Shown here piece after piece: positions 7,542 through 13,831 of a DNA stretch of 64,000 bases; positions within the stretch are counted from its first letter, which is position 1, and each line of letters opens with the position of its first letter. The position numbers and the translations under genes are program-made. The notes under the pieces were generated by a model. The model had not been told where the DNA came from. It did no database searches and was given only the letters and a program-made list of their open reading frames with translations. Source of the DNA: Streptococcus timonensis (GTDB taxonomy: Bacteria > Bacillota > Bacilli > Lactobacillales > Streptococcaceae); the NCBI RefSeq assembly GCF_900095845.1, contig NZ_FMIX01000004.1:1185501-1249500 (forward strand). Reading direction: 5' to 3'.

Positions 7542-8576
7542 CTACACCTGTCTTTCACTGGCTTTTTTGACAGTGATAGCCTCTAAATTATCTGCAAGCT
7601 CATCCTGTTTTAACGGTTGCACAAGCCAACCAAAGCCTTTAACCCAGTAGTTTTTTCCATATTCAAAACCAGAGTCAGACAAAGCCTTTTTAAATCGTTC
7701 TTTTTCTTCCAGGTCTTTAAAAAATACTGTAAGTCCCATTTTTAGACTATAGTCATCAGAGTCATTCTCAGCCCCTCTGAGCTCGTTTGTCTCATTTTGA
7801 GGGATTTGCTCGCTATCCAAGATTTCGCCTGTCTCTGGGTCGAATTTTTGGGTCTCTGTTGATTTTGGCTGACTTGCTTGCTCAAGTTCTTGTCTTGCAC
7901 GTTCCAGCTCTTGCTTTTCTTTTTGAAAAGCATAATCAGCCTTAATTTGCTCAAAGACCTCAGCAAGTGTCAAGTCTCTTAACATTCTGATATAAGGAGA
8001 GTCAGTCATCCCATACTCAGCACAGAGCCCTGAGATAGCTGATTTAGATTTCTCAAGCTCTTGCTGTTTCTGAAATTCAAATGTGATCATATCATCAAGG
8101 TTTTTCATGGTTGCTTTTTTAAGGGTCATCCCATCTGCCATGAAATCACTAGCTTTGATGTATTCTGTCGCTTTTTCGTCAAAGACTCTAGGATCTAGCA
8201 TGTACTCAGCTGACTTGTTTGAGATGTAAGCCTTAACCGTGTCCAGTCTGACCATTTTTTGATGGTTCTCAAACTCTTTAACATCTACATCAATTTTCTC
8301 AATGATGTCTTTGAGTGGTTGAATAGCTTGCTTGATGTATTTATCAAACTCATCAGCAGGCTCAGACAATAACTTTTTATTTCGGATACGCTCATCAGAG
8401 ACTTGTTTGTCTAATTTGCGTAGATTAGCAAGGACTTGCTTGTCATCCTTGATAGTAGAGGCTGTGACCGTGTAATTTTGATATTTAGTCACTACCTCAT
8501 TGATATTTTGCTCAAATTTCTCACGGTCAATGATTTCAACCTGAGCCTGTGTGATCTTTACTTGTAATTCTTGCAT
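7542..8576 (-). CDS. DUF1351 recombination-module protein (copy A)
   Basis: This 344-aa, largely helical protein has the DUF1351 N-terminal pattern (NYTVTASTIKDDKQVLANLRK, DERIRNKKLL). The C-terminal 80 residues form a separate domain after an acidic linker. DUF1351 genes are regularly next to phage bet/recT genes, as here; the biochemical role is not known to me. AAGGAGGAG before the ATG. Confidence 0.75.
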   Translation of the reverse strand: MQELQVKITQAQVEIIDREKFEQNINEVVTKYQNYTVTASTIKDDKQVLANLRKLDKQVSDERIRNKKLLSEPADEFDKYIKQAIQPLKDIIEKIDVDVKEFENHQKMVRLDTVKAYISNKSAEYMLDPRVFDEKATEYIKASDFMADGMTLKKATMKNLDDMITFEFQKQQELEKSKSAISGLCAEYGMTDSPYIRMLRDLTLAEVFEQIKADYAFQKEKQELERARQELEQASQPKSTETQKFDPETGEILDSEQIPQNETNELRGAENDSDDYSLKMGLTVFFKDLEEKERFKKALSDSGFEYGKNYWVKGFGWLVQPLKQDELADNLEAITVKKASERQV

Positions 8577-8593
8577 GTTGCTCCTCCTTTTTT

Positions 8594-9379
8594 CTAAAAT
8601 TCAAGTTCATTGTCATCTAGTAGCTCGCCTTGGATTGGTTCATGAGGTGACTCTTGCTCCATCTCAGGTACTGCAGAGTTTGCCTCTTGCTCTCTGTTAA
8701 ATTGCTCAATCTGAGCCATTTTGCGTGCTACGACATCCTCACGGCTTTCTTGAGGTACTTGAGGCGTGACATCTTTAACCTCTCTCAATTCATCAGCCTC
8801 ATAAAGTCCACCAAGCTCATTAGGAAAAGCATTCCTAAGAGCTGTCACTGTTGCTACTTTTTGTATCATAACTGCTGGCTTTTCATCCCATGTGTTAGGT
8901 TTATTTTCTTTGCCGTATTGATTGATTTTTCCCTCTTTTCTAATCTTTGAGTTATCGTACTCAGAGAAAGTGACCTCTGCTCTTGTTGGGTGTGTACGGT
9001 CTTTTCTATACACTACCGCCCACGCTCCTAAAATTTCTGCCCCTTTTGGTAAGAAAGCACCCTCAGAGCGTTGGATTTCACCATCTTTTTCATAAATTAT
9101 CCCAGACTCCATCCCGTCATATTGAGGGTGAGCGTCAGCTTTTTTTTGGAATGCTTTTTGAGCTACAACTATTTGAGCTGGTTGGTTTCCGTATTTAATA
9201 AAATAAATCTCTCTCGTAAAAGGGTTTAGGTTTTGTACTCTTGCCTGAGCAATGAAATAAGCTAATTCCTCATCACTAGCTTTCCCTTGTGGGTCAAGAT
9301 ATTTTCTAACAATCCCACTTGTCAATGTCTGTGGGTCTTCTAAAAAATTTTTCTCTGCTGTTTGAATATCGTTTGTCAT
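8594..9379 (-). CDS. bet: Bet/RecT single-strand annealing protein (copy A)
   Basis: This 261-aa recombinase anneals complementary single strands. Residues 20-200 match phage Bet: EELAYFIAQARVQNLNPF, then TREIYFIKYGNQPAQIVVAQKAF and MIQKVATVTALRNAFPNELGGLYEADEL. The C-terminus is an acidic tail ending DDNELEF that may contact SSB or DUF1351. No exonuclease partner was seen nearby, so strand resection must come from the host or an unrecognised gene. Confidence 0.9.
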   Translation of the reverse strand: MTNDIQTAEKNFLEDPQTLTSGIVRKYLDPQGKASDEELAYFIAQARVQNLNPFTREIYFIKYGNQPAQIVVAQKAFQKKADAHPQYDGMESGIIYEKDGEIQRSEGAFLPKGAEILGAWAVVYRKDRTHPTRAEVTFSEYDNSKIRKEGKINQYGKENKPNTWDEKPAVMIQKVATVTALRNAFPNELGGLYEADELREVKDVTPQVPQESREDVVARKMAQIEQFNREQEANSAVPEMEQESPHEPIQGELLDDNELEF

Positions 9380-9555
9380 CTTCTCTTACCTCTATTATGT
9401 TTTAAATTCCAATTCTCACGCCTCAAGCGTTTATTTTCGTTTGCAAGGGCTACTATTTTATCCTGTTGCTCATCAATAATAGCGCCCAGCTCATAGCAAG
9501 TCCTAAGGTGTCTTTCTCTCCAATAGGCATTGTCCTCATAGTGCTCTCTATCCAT
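9376..9555 (-). CDS. Small basic coiled-coil protein, 59 aa (copy A)
   Basis: Reads MDREHYEDNAYWRERHLRTC... and ends in a basic KHNRGKRR tail. Its stop overlaps the bet start as ATGA. Function unknown; basic and helical, so nucleic-acid contact is possible. Confidence 0.6.
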   Translation of the reverse strand: MDREHYEDNAYWRERHLRTCYELGAIIDEQQDKIVALANENKRLRRENWNLKHNRGKRR

Positions 9556-9558
9556 AGG

Positions 9559-9693
9559 CTAACAATCTCCTACATAGAACCACTGACCAGCGCTAAATAC
9601 ATAATCAGCTGGGTCAAGCTCATCCTGAGGCTCAGTGGGTTGTAAGTAGTCCCTATCATAGTCAAAAGTCCCAAAAAGTCCTCTGTCCATCAT
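9559..9693 (-). CDS. Small acidic protein, 44 aa (copy A)
   Basis: Reads MMDRGLFGTFDYDRDYLQP... and ends QWFYVGDC. Two adjacent ATGs follow GGAGG; the second (9690) has the better spacing, the first overlaps the upstream stop. Supported by gene-to-gene coupling only. Confidence 0.5.
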   Translation of the reverse strand: MMDRGLFGTFDYDRDYLQPTEPQDELDPADYVFSAGQWFYVGDC

Positions 9694-9974
9694 TTGCCTC
9701 CATTGTTATAAATATCCTGAAAGACCTTGATTAGTTTTTCCTGATCGTAGATGATTTCAGAGCAATTTTTAAGACCTTGAGCAAGTTTAATATTTTCAGT
9801 AGATAGCTCATTTAGTAAGTCGTTTTTCTGTCTGATTTCCTCTTTACATTTTCTAAGTTCGATCTGCAGAGTTCTCACATTGACTAGATTGTCATTTTCT
9901 TGCTTTAGTTCTTTGATTGGCTCATCTGCCAAGATTTCATTTAGTCCAAAAAAGTCTTTTAATTTATTCCACAT
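9690..9974 (-). CDS. Coiled-coil hypothetical protein, 94 aa (copy A)
   Basis: After MWNKLKDFFGLNEI the protein is a continuous coiled coil (residues 20-85, KELKQENDNL...). The ATG at 9974 has GAGGAG 8 bases upstream, better than the ATG five codons earlier. Function unknown. Confidence 0.6.
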   Translation of the reverse strand: MWNKLKDFFGLNEILADEPIKELKQENDNLVNVRTLQIELRKCKEEIRQKNDLLNELSTENIKLAQGLKNCSEIIYDQEKLIKVFQDIYNNGGK

Positions 9975-9978
9975 TTTC

Positions 9979-10224
9979 TTACTCCTCATCTTCCTCTGTC
10001 ATGTTCTTCTCAATAGCCTCTTTTGGACTCATTCCATCTAATACATCCTTGATAGCATGTGATACATCATGGATAGCCTTTGATGGAGCTCTTAGCCCAT
10101 TAGGTAAATTTAATAAATCAATAGTTAGTAAGGCAAATGCAGATAATTTATGTAGTTCCTCTTGTAGCTGTTCGATACGTTCAATCTTTTCCTGTTGTTG
10201 TTTAATGAGTTCTTTATCAGTCAT
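9979..10224 (-). CDS. Hypothetical protein, 81 aa (copy A)
   Basis: Helical, coiled coil at residues 4-30, acidic end MTEEDEE. It is the first gene left of the iteron region, probably the start of the early/recombination operon. No domain recognised. Confidence 0.6.
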   Translation of the reverse strand: MTDKELIKQQQEKIERIEQLQEELHKLSAFALLTIDLLNLPNGLRAPSKAIHDVSHAIKDVLDGMSPKEAIEKNMTEEDEE

Positions 10225-10244
10225 GATTTTATACTCTCTTTCTT

Positions 10245-10357
10245 TTATTTAGATTAGTAGTAGTTTGTTGTAAGTTAGTAGTTATTACTAAGTTAGTGCC
10301 GTAAGGCTTAGATTATTGTATAGTTAGTACTTGTTATATAGTTAGTACTTATTAGAC
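10245..10357. repeat. AT-rich TTAGTA repeat block (copy A)
   Basis: TAGTTAGTA-type words recur, including two near-identical units of TATAGTTAGTACTT at about 10318-10352, beside the iterons. It may be a DNA-unwinding element. Confidence 0.5.
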
Positions 10358-10447
10358 GGCAATTTTTAACATGGCAATTTTTAACATGGCAATTTTTAAC
10401 ATGGCAATTTTTAACATGGCAATTTTTAACATGGCAATTTTTAACAT
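10358..10447. repeat. Six 15-bp iterons, candidate replication origin (copy A)
   Basis: Six perfect, uninterrupted copies of GGCAATTTTTAACAT are followed by a partial seventh (GGCAAAA). They lie between an AT-rich repeat block and a gene for a winged-helix protein, the usual setting of an iteron origin. The plus-strand frame through them is a repeat artefact. Confidence 0.7.
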
Positions 10448-10479
10448 GGCAAAATCTTCCAAGTGTAAAATAACTCTAT

Positions 10480-10836
10480 CTAGTTACCTGTGGATAACTC
10501 CTCTGCCAGATTACTCTTTAAGTAATTTTTATAGCTTTCTGACATGGGGCTGTCTGAGAAAAACCGTCTAAATTCTGTCCCATTCCCTCTGCCGTGGCTA
10601 ATTCTCACAGATAGCAAGTACCCACACTGCTCTAGTATCTTGAAATGTCTATCCACTGTCCGCCTACTGATATTCAAGCGCCTAGCGATTTCCTCAGGGT
10701 ATACAACCCAGTCAGGCTTATTAGTTAAAATCACCGTCAATATGCCTATTGTTGCTGGTTCAAGCCTGCTGTCTTGAGTGAAAGCATTATTTAACGCTGT
10801 ATAGTTTTCGTGAGTGTTTCTTATGATGTACTGCAT
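10480..10836 (-). CDS. Winged-helix replication/DNA-binding protein (copy A)
   Basis: This 118-aa protein has a winged helix over residues 28-95 (EEIARRLNISRRTVDRHFKILEQCGYLL, wing VRISHGRGNGTEFRR). It resembles the N-terminal DNA-binding part of phage replication initiators but lacks a primase, DnaD-like or helicase domain. Its position beside the iterons suggests it binds them. The nearest GAGG is too close to the ATG, so translation may be coupled to the upstream 48-aa gene. Confidence 0.7.
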   Translation of the reverse strand: MQYIIRNTHENYTALNNAFTQDSRLEPATIGILTVILTNKPDWVVYPEEIARRLNISRRTVDRHFKILEQCGYLLSVRISHGRGNGTEFRRFFSDSPMSESYKNYLKSNLAEELSTGN

Positions 10837-10845
10837 ACCTCATAT

Positions 10846-10992
10846 TTAAGCCCCTTTCTTCAAATGTCCTCTGATAATATCGTAGTATGAATGACCTGCA
10901 GGGATGATGTATCCTGACAGATTGTCAACCTGAGAACCATCTGCCATAATGTTTATGATCCGTGGTTCCCATTTCTTTTTTTTTGATTTCAT
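10846..10992 (-). CDS. Small basic hypothetical protein, 48 aa (copy A)
   Basis: Starts MKSKKKKWEPRIINIMADGS and ends RGHLKKGA, after AAGGTGAT. Lysine-rich N-terminus. Short proteins with a K-rich start followed by WEP are common in streptococcal phages; function unknown. Confidence 0.55.
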   Translation of the reverse strand: MKSKKKKWEPRIINIMADGSQVDNLSGYIIPAGHSYYDIIRGHLKKGA

Positions 10993-11023
10993 GATATAAT
11001 CACCTTATAAGTATTTTTCTGAG

Positions 11024-11059
11024 TCCCTCAATGGAATTGCCGTTCCAGAGGGGCTTTTT
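11024..11059 (+). terminator. Plus-strand terminator in a minus-strand operon (copy A)
   Basis: CCCTC..TGGAA pairs with TTCCA..GAGGG and is followed by CTTTTTC on the plus strand only. All genes here read the other way, so it would end an antisense or small RNA. A TATAAT lies at 10995-11000 without a clear -35 box. Confidence 0.5.
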
Positions 11060-11060
11060 C

Positions 11061-11786
11061 TTATCCTGTTAAGTATTCCTGATTTAGAAACTTGTTGATA
11101 AAGTACTGTTGACCTTTACCAGTTACAAGTGGTGTCTTGCTAACTGTGATGTGGCCGTCAGCATGTGTGATACTGGTTTCTTTGACTCTGATAAGTCCCA
11201 TCTCTACGCTCTTTTGTGTTGGCATGTTCCAATCACGCCCGTTACGCTTGATGAGATACCCATGAGCTCTGAGCCAACTAAATAAGCGATTAGCTCCCAT
11301 ATCTACCCCATTCTGTTTGAGTAGTTTAGCAAGCTCTCCAACTAATATAGATGAGTGACTTGCACTGACTGCCTCAGCAAATAGTACCTTAGGACGGTCA
11401 GCCTCAATTTTAGCCTCTAGCTGATGGACTTTCTTGTCAGCCATGAGCAAGGCTCTTGCCATGATTTTCTCAGGGCTATTAAAGTCCTTTTCTACTTGTA
11501 TAAAGTATTGTCTGACTTGTTTGCCTCGTTCCGTTCGCTGGATCATAGCAATTTCTTTGGCCATGTCTAGCTTGATGATGTGATCTACTCTGTTATGACC
11601 TCCTCTCCCTGTTTGCTGCTCATTTTTGAGAAGCAAAAAATCTTGATTTTCTGCAAAACCATAGTCAATCATTCGATTAAACCAGTCTGCATATTTTGTT
11701 TTGACCTCTAGCGCCTCATGTAGCTGTCTACCTGACACTACTGGCTCATGGTTATCATTAAGAGTTACGTTGATAAGTTCATTCAT
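11061..11786 (-). CDS. ant: Phage antirepressor, AntA/AntB + KilAC (copy A)
   Basis: This 241-aa protein has an N-terminal AntA/AntB domain (residues 10-100, SGRQLHEALEVKTKYADWFNRM and DHIIKLDMAKEIAMIQRTERG), a short coiled-coil linker and a C-terminal KilAC-type DNA-binding domain (GANRLFSWLRAHGYLIKRNGRDWNMPTQ split across 170-200). Such proteins counter the CI repressor or act as a second regulator. It is expressed after cro from the leftward promoter. Confidence 0.85.
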   Translation of the reverse strand: MNELINVTLNDNHEPVVSGRQLHEALEVKTKYADWFNRMIDYGFAENQDFLLLKNEQQTGRGGHNRVDHIIKLDMAKEIAMIQRTERGKQVRQYFIQVEKDFNSPEKIMARALLMADKKVHQLEAKIEADRPKVLFAEAVSASHSSILVGELAKLLKQNGVDMGANRLFSWLRAHGYLIKRNGRDWNMPTQKSVEMGLIRVKETSITHADGHITVSKTPLVTGKGQQYFINKFLNQEYLTG

Positions 11787-11992
11787 ATTTGCCCCTTTCT
11801 AGTTTTGGAACCCTCTAATTTCAGCACCTCGTAAAAATAGATTTTTGAAGAATTTCTAGCATTAAAACGCTCAATATATTCTCTAATTACTGCGCCATAT
11901 CTACGACGGCTTGGTATTGTTAGCTCTATTATGAACTCACTCAAGTCTCCATTTGGACGCTCTTTAAACATTTTTACAGTCGCTGTTTTCAT
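11783..11992 (-). CDS. Hypothetical protein, 69 aa (copy A)
   Basis: Small basic protein (SRRRYGAVIREYIERF core) between cro and ant, overlapping ant by ATGA. It has AAGGAGAG before the start. Unknown; a modulator of the switch is possible from position. Confidence 0.6.
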   Translation of the reverse strand: MKTATVKMFKERPNGDLSEFIIELTIPSRRRYGAVIREYIERFNARNSSKIYFYEVLKLEGSKTRKGQI

Positions 11993-12012
11993 TCAGACCC
12001 TCTCCTTTCTTT

Positions 12013-12029
12013 GTTGTCGTTTTCGCAAC
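12013..12029. promoter_or_regulatory. Operator-like site downstream of cro (copy A)
   Basis: GTTGTCGTTTTCGCAAC shares both half-sites with the perfect site at 12284. It lies just downstream of the cro stop (the gene reads leftward), in the leader of the 69-aa gene. Confidence 0.6.
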
Positions 12030-12050
12030 TTTTGGAGTAAAAAAATACTG

Positions 12051-12263
12051 CTAGAAATCTTCCATCTTGATACCTAGCAATTCTGCCAGCTTGCTTGCCT
12101 CTGAGAATGTAAAATCTCGCCCTTTGTATCGGTTGAGCTTTACACTCAATGTTGACTTATCCATCCCTAACTTATCAGCAATATCATTCTGTTTCAATCC
12201 TTTTGAGACAATGATACCCTTTAAATTATGGTATGGTTTATCTAATTCCAATACACCTGCCAT
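12051..12263 (-). CDS. cro: Cro-like repressor (copy A)
   Basis: This 70-aa HTH protein (residues 13-60, IVSKGLKQNDIADKLGMDKS, STLSVKLNRYKGR) is the first gene of the leftward lytic transcript. The ATG at 12263 follows AAAGGAG at 7 bases; the longer frame back to 12320 would run through operator and promoter and is rejected. Confidence 0.8.
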   Translation of the reverse strand: MAGVLELDKPYHNLKGIIVSKGLKQNDIADKLGMDKSTLSVKLNRYKGRDFTFSEASKLAELLGIKMEDF

Positions 12264-12283
12264 AGACATCTCCTTTCTTTTTT

Positions 12284-12299
12284 GTTGCGTTTTCGCAAC
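12284..12299. promoter_or_regulatory. Perfect operator palindrome (copy A)
   Basis: GTTGCG-TTTT-CGCAAC, a perfect 6+6 inverted repeat just downstream of the leftward start point. Bound protein would block cro transcription. Confidence 0.75.
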
Positions 12300-12311
12300 C
12301 TTGATGATTTT

Positions 12312-12340
12312 AGTATACACCTTTATTTTTTCGTTGTCAA
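12312..12340 (-). promoter_or_regulatory. Leftward lytic promoter (copy A)
   Basis: TTGACA (12335-12340) and TATACT (12312-12317) with a 17-bp spacer on the minus strand: near consensus. The palindrome GTTGT-CA-ACAAC (12333-12344) covers its -35 box. Confidence 0.85.
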
Positions 12341-12344
12341 CAAC
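12333..12344. promoter_or_regulatory. Operator over the lytic -35 box (copy A)
   Basis: GTTGT-CA-ACAAC, a 12-bp palindrome that keeps the GTTG half-site of the other operators but with different spacing. Confidence 0.5.
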
Positions 12345-12367
12345 TTTTTTTATTTTTTTTAAAAATA

Positions 12368-12383
12368 TTTGTGTTTTCGCAAC
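12368..12383. promoter_or_regulatory. Operator over the cI -35 box (copy A)
   Basis: TTTGTGTTTTCGCAAC keeps the right half-site of the perfect operator; the left half is degenerate. It overlaps the cI promoter -35, as expected for autoregulation. Confidence 0.55.
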
Positions 12384-12397
12384 TTTTATGGTATTCT
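12369..12397 (+). promoter_or_regulatory. cI promoter, extended -10 (copy A)
   Basis: TTGTGT (12369-12374), 17-bp spacer, then TATTCT (12392-12397) preceded by TGG, an extended -10. Transcription would begin near 12404, just before the AAAAGGAG of cI. Confidence 0.65.
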
Positions 12398-12421
12398 ATC
12401 TATAGAAAAGGAGCAACAACT

Positions 12422-13156
12422 ATGATAGGAAATAAAATAAAAGAGCTTAGAAAAAGCCATAATCTAACTCTTGAGGAGTTAGCTGATACTCTTAATAAAG
12501 AATATCCTGACACTATCAATTTTAACAAGGGTAGAATTTCAAAATGGGAAAATAACAAGGAGGAGCCTAGACTCTCATCTGTCAAAATCCTTGCTGATTT
12601 CTTTGATGTGCCATTAGATTATTTTAACGGCATTGATTTAGAACAAGCTGAAATTTTGCCTGTATATAGTAAACTTTCAAGGGATAGACAAGAAAAAGTC
12701 TTGTATTATGCTCAGACTCAACTTGAGGAGCAAGAGAATGATACCCCTCTATCTATTTTTGAAAAGCCTCAGGATAATTTTGTCACAGCTTATGTTGAGG
12801 GGTTAGTAGCTGCAGGTTATGGAGCATTTCAAGAGGATAATTTACACATGGAAGTTAGACTCAGAGCCGAAGATGTGCCAGACAGTTATGATACTATCGC
12901 TAAAGTGGCTGGGGACTCTATGGAGCCACTTATAGATGATAATGACTTATTATTTATCAAAGTTGCTAGTCAGATTGATGTCAACTCTATTGGTATTTTC
13001 CAGGTGAACGGCAAAAACTTTGTTAAAAAACTTAAAAGAGACTATAATGGATCATGGTATCTACAAAGTCTAAATAATAGCTATGAGGAAATACCACTCA
13101 CAGAAAATGATGACATCCGTACAATAGGTGAAGTCGTTGAAATCTATAAACCATAA
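12422..13156 (+). CDS. CI-like repressor with S24 peptidase domain (copy A)
   Basis: The 244-aa lysogeny repressor has an XRE helix-turn-helix (residues 1-65) followed by a LexA-like S24 domain: cleavage-site-like A131-G132 in LVAAGYGAF, catalytic Ser166 in GDSMEP, Lys near 202 in NFVKKL. It should hold lytic genes off and be self-cleaved when RecA is activated by DNA damage. The ATG at 12422 follows AAAAGGAG; an upstream in-frame start lies in the promoter and is rejected. The next gene starts 17 bp after it. Confidence 0.9.
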   Translation: MIGNKIKELRKSHNLTLEELADTLNKEYPDTINFNKGRISKWENNKEEPRLSSVKILADFFDVPLDYFNGIDLEQAEILPVYSKLSRDRQEKVLYYAQTQLEEQENDTPLSIFEKPQDNFVTAYVEGLVAAGYGAFQEDNLHMEVRLRAEDVPDSYDTIAKVAGDSMEPLIDDNDLLFIKVASQIDVNSIGIFQVNGKNFVKKLKRDYNGSWYLQSLNNSYEEIPLTENDDIRTIGEVVEIYKP

Positions 13157-13172
13157 AAAAGGAGAAAATATA

Positions 13173-13709
13173 ATGAAAAAATTAAAATTATTTGTAGGGG
13201 GCTTTCTAGTCCTAGCTGTACTTGGCTTTATTTTGCAAGCTCTAGGGTTAGCGCCTAAGACAGAAATACCTGAAACACCTAAGGTTACTACTCAGGCCTC
13301 AACAAGTGAGGTTAAAGAGGAGAAAAAAGACACTACAGAGACCACAGAGGCAAGCTCTAAAACTAATGATAAACTGCCACGTATTTCAGCAGATCAGATG
13401 GCTAGTTTTATTGACTACTTTAAACAAGATTTGACTGATAAAGGGGTTGATATTTCTACATATACTTTTTATAACAAAGACACCATCTTATATGTGAAAG
13501 TTCCAAATGATTATAAATACTACTCCAAGACTGACCTGCAAGCATTTGCTGATGGTTTGAAAGCAAAAGAGCATGAGGCTTTTAATGTTTGGGCTGGGAT
13601 CAATGGAGTTGATTTTAATTTATATCCAATGTTACACATCAAGACAGATGATGGAGACTCACTTGTATCTCAGAAATTAAGTGGAGATATGGAAGTGAAA
13701 ATTAAATAA
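13173..13709 (+). CDS. Membrane-anchored lysogeny-module protein (copy A)
   Basis: The 178-aa protein has one N-terminal membrane segment (residues 6-25, LFVGGFLVLAVLGFILQALG), a T/E/K-rich low-complexity stalk (30-70), and an outer globular domain of about 110 residues starting PRISADQMASFIDYF. There is no lipobox cysteine. It has a good AAGGAG and probably shares the cI transcript, so the prophage should express it. Genes in this position often block superinfection or alter the lysogen surface, but no family was recognised. Confidence 0.7.
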   Translation: MKKLKLFVGGFLVLAVLGFILQALGLAPKTEIPETPKVTTQASTSEVKEEKKDTTETTEASSKTNDKLPRISADQMASFIDYFKQDLTDKGVDISTYTFYNKDTILYVKVPNDYKYYSKTDLQAFADGLKAKEHEAFNVWAGINGVDFNLYPMLHIKTDDGDSLVSQKLSGDMEVKIK

Positions 13710-13754
13710 AAAAAGACCTCACGCTCACAAAGTTTGGCGACTCTGAGCATGAGG
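13707..13754 (-). terminator. Minus-strand terminator between membrane gene and int (copy A)
   Basis: CCTCATGCTCA pairs with TGAGCGTGAGG (one mismatch) and is followed on the minus strand by TCTTTTTTTATTT. It would stop leftward transcripts that run antisense through int before they reach the switch genes. Confidence 0.6.
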
Positions 13755-13760
13755 CATGAT

Positions 13761-13800
13761 GTATAGAAAGATAGGCATTAAAAAGCCCTCTTTTCTATAC
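13761..13800 (+). promoter_or_regulatory. Long hairpin in the int leader (copy A)
   Basis: GTATAGAAA pairs with TTTCTATAC (13792-13800), with a small GGC/GCC stem inside. It ends about 30 bp before the int start and could influence int expression. No T-run follows, so it is not a simple terminator. Confidence 0.4.
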
Positions 13801-13831
13801 CCTATTTTATCAAAAAGGGGGTACAAAAGCA

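Noticed and set aside
10358-10447. CRISPR-like array
   Set aside because: Units are 15 bp and contiguous without spacers; no cas genes.
10371-10571. Plus-strand frame with repeated MAIFN
   Set aside because: It is the translation of the 15-bp iterons; no ribosome site, and it opposes all local genes.
12320-12371. Longer N-termini for cro and cI
   Set aside because: They would translate operator and promoter sequence; downstream ATGs have good ribosome sites.
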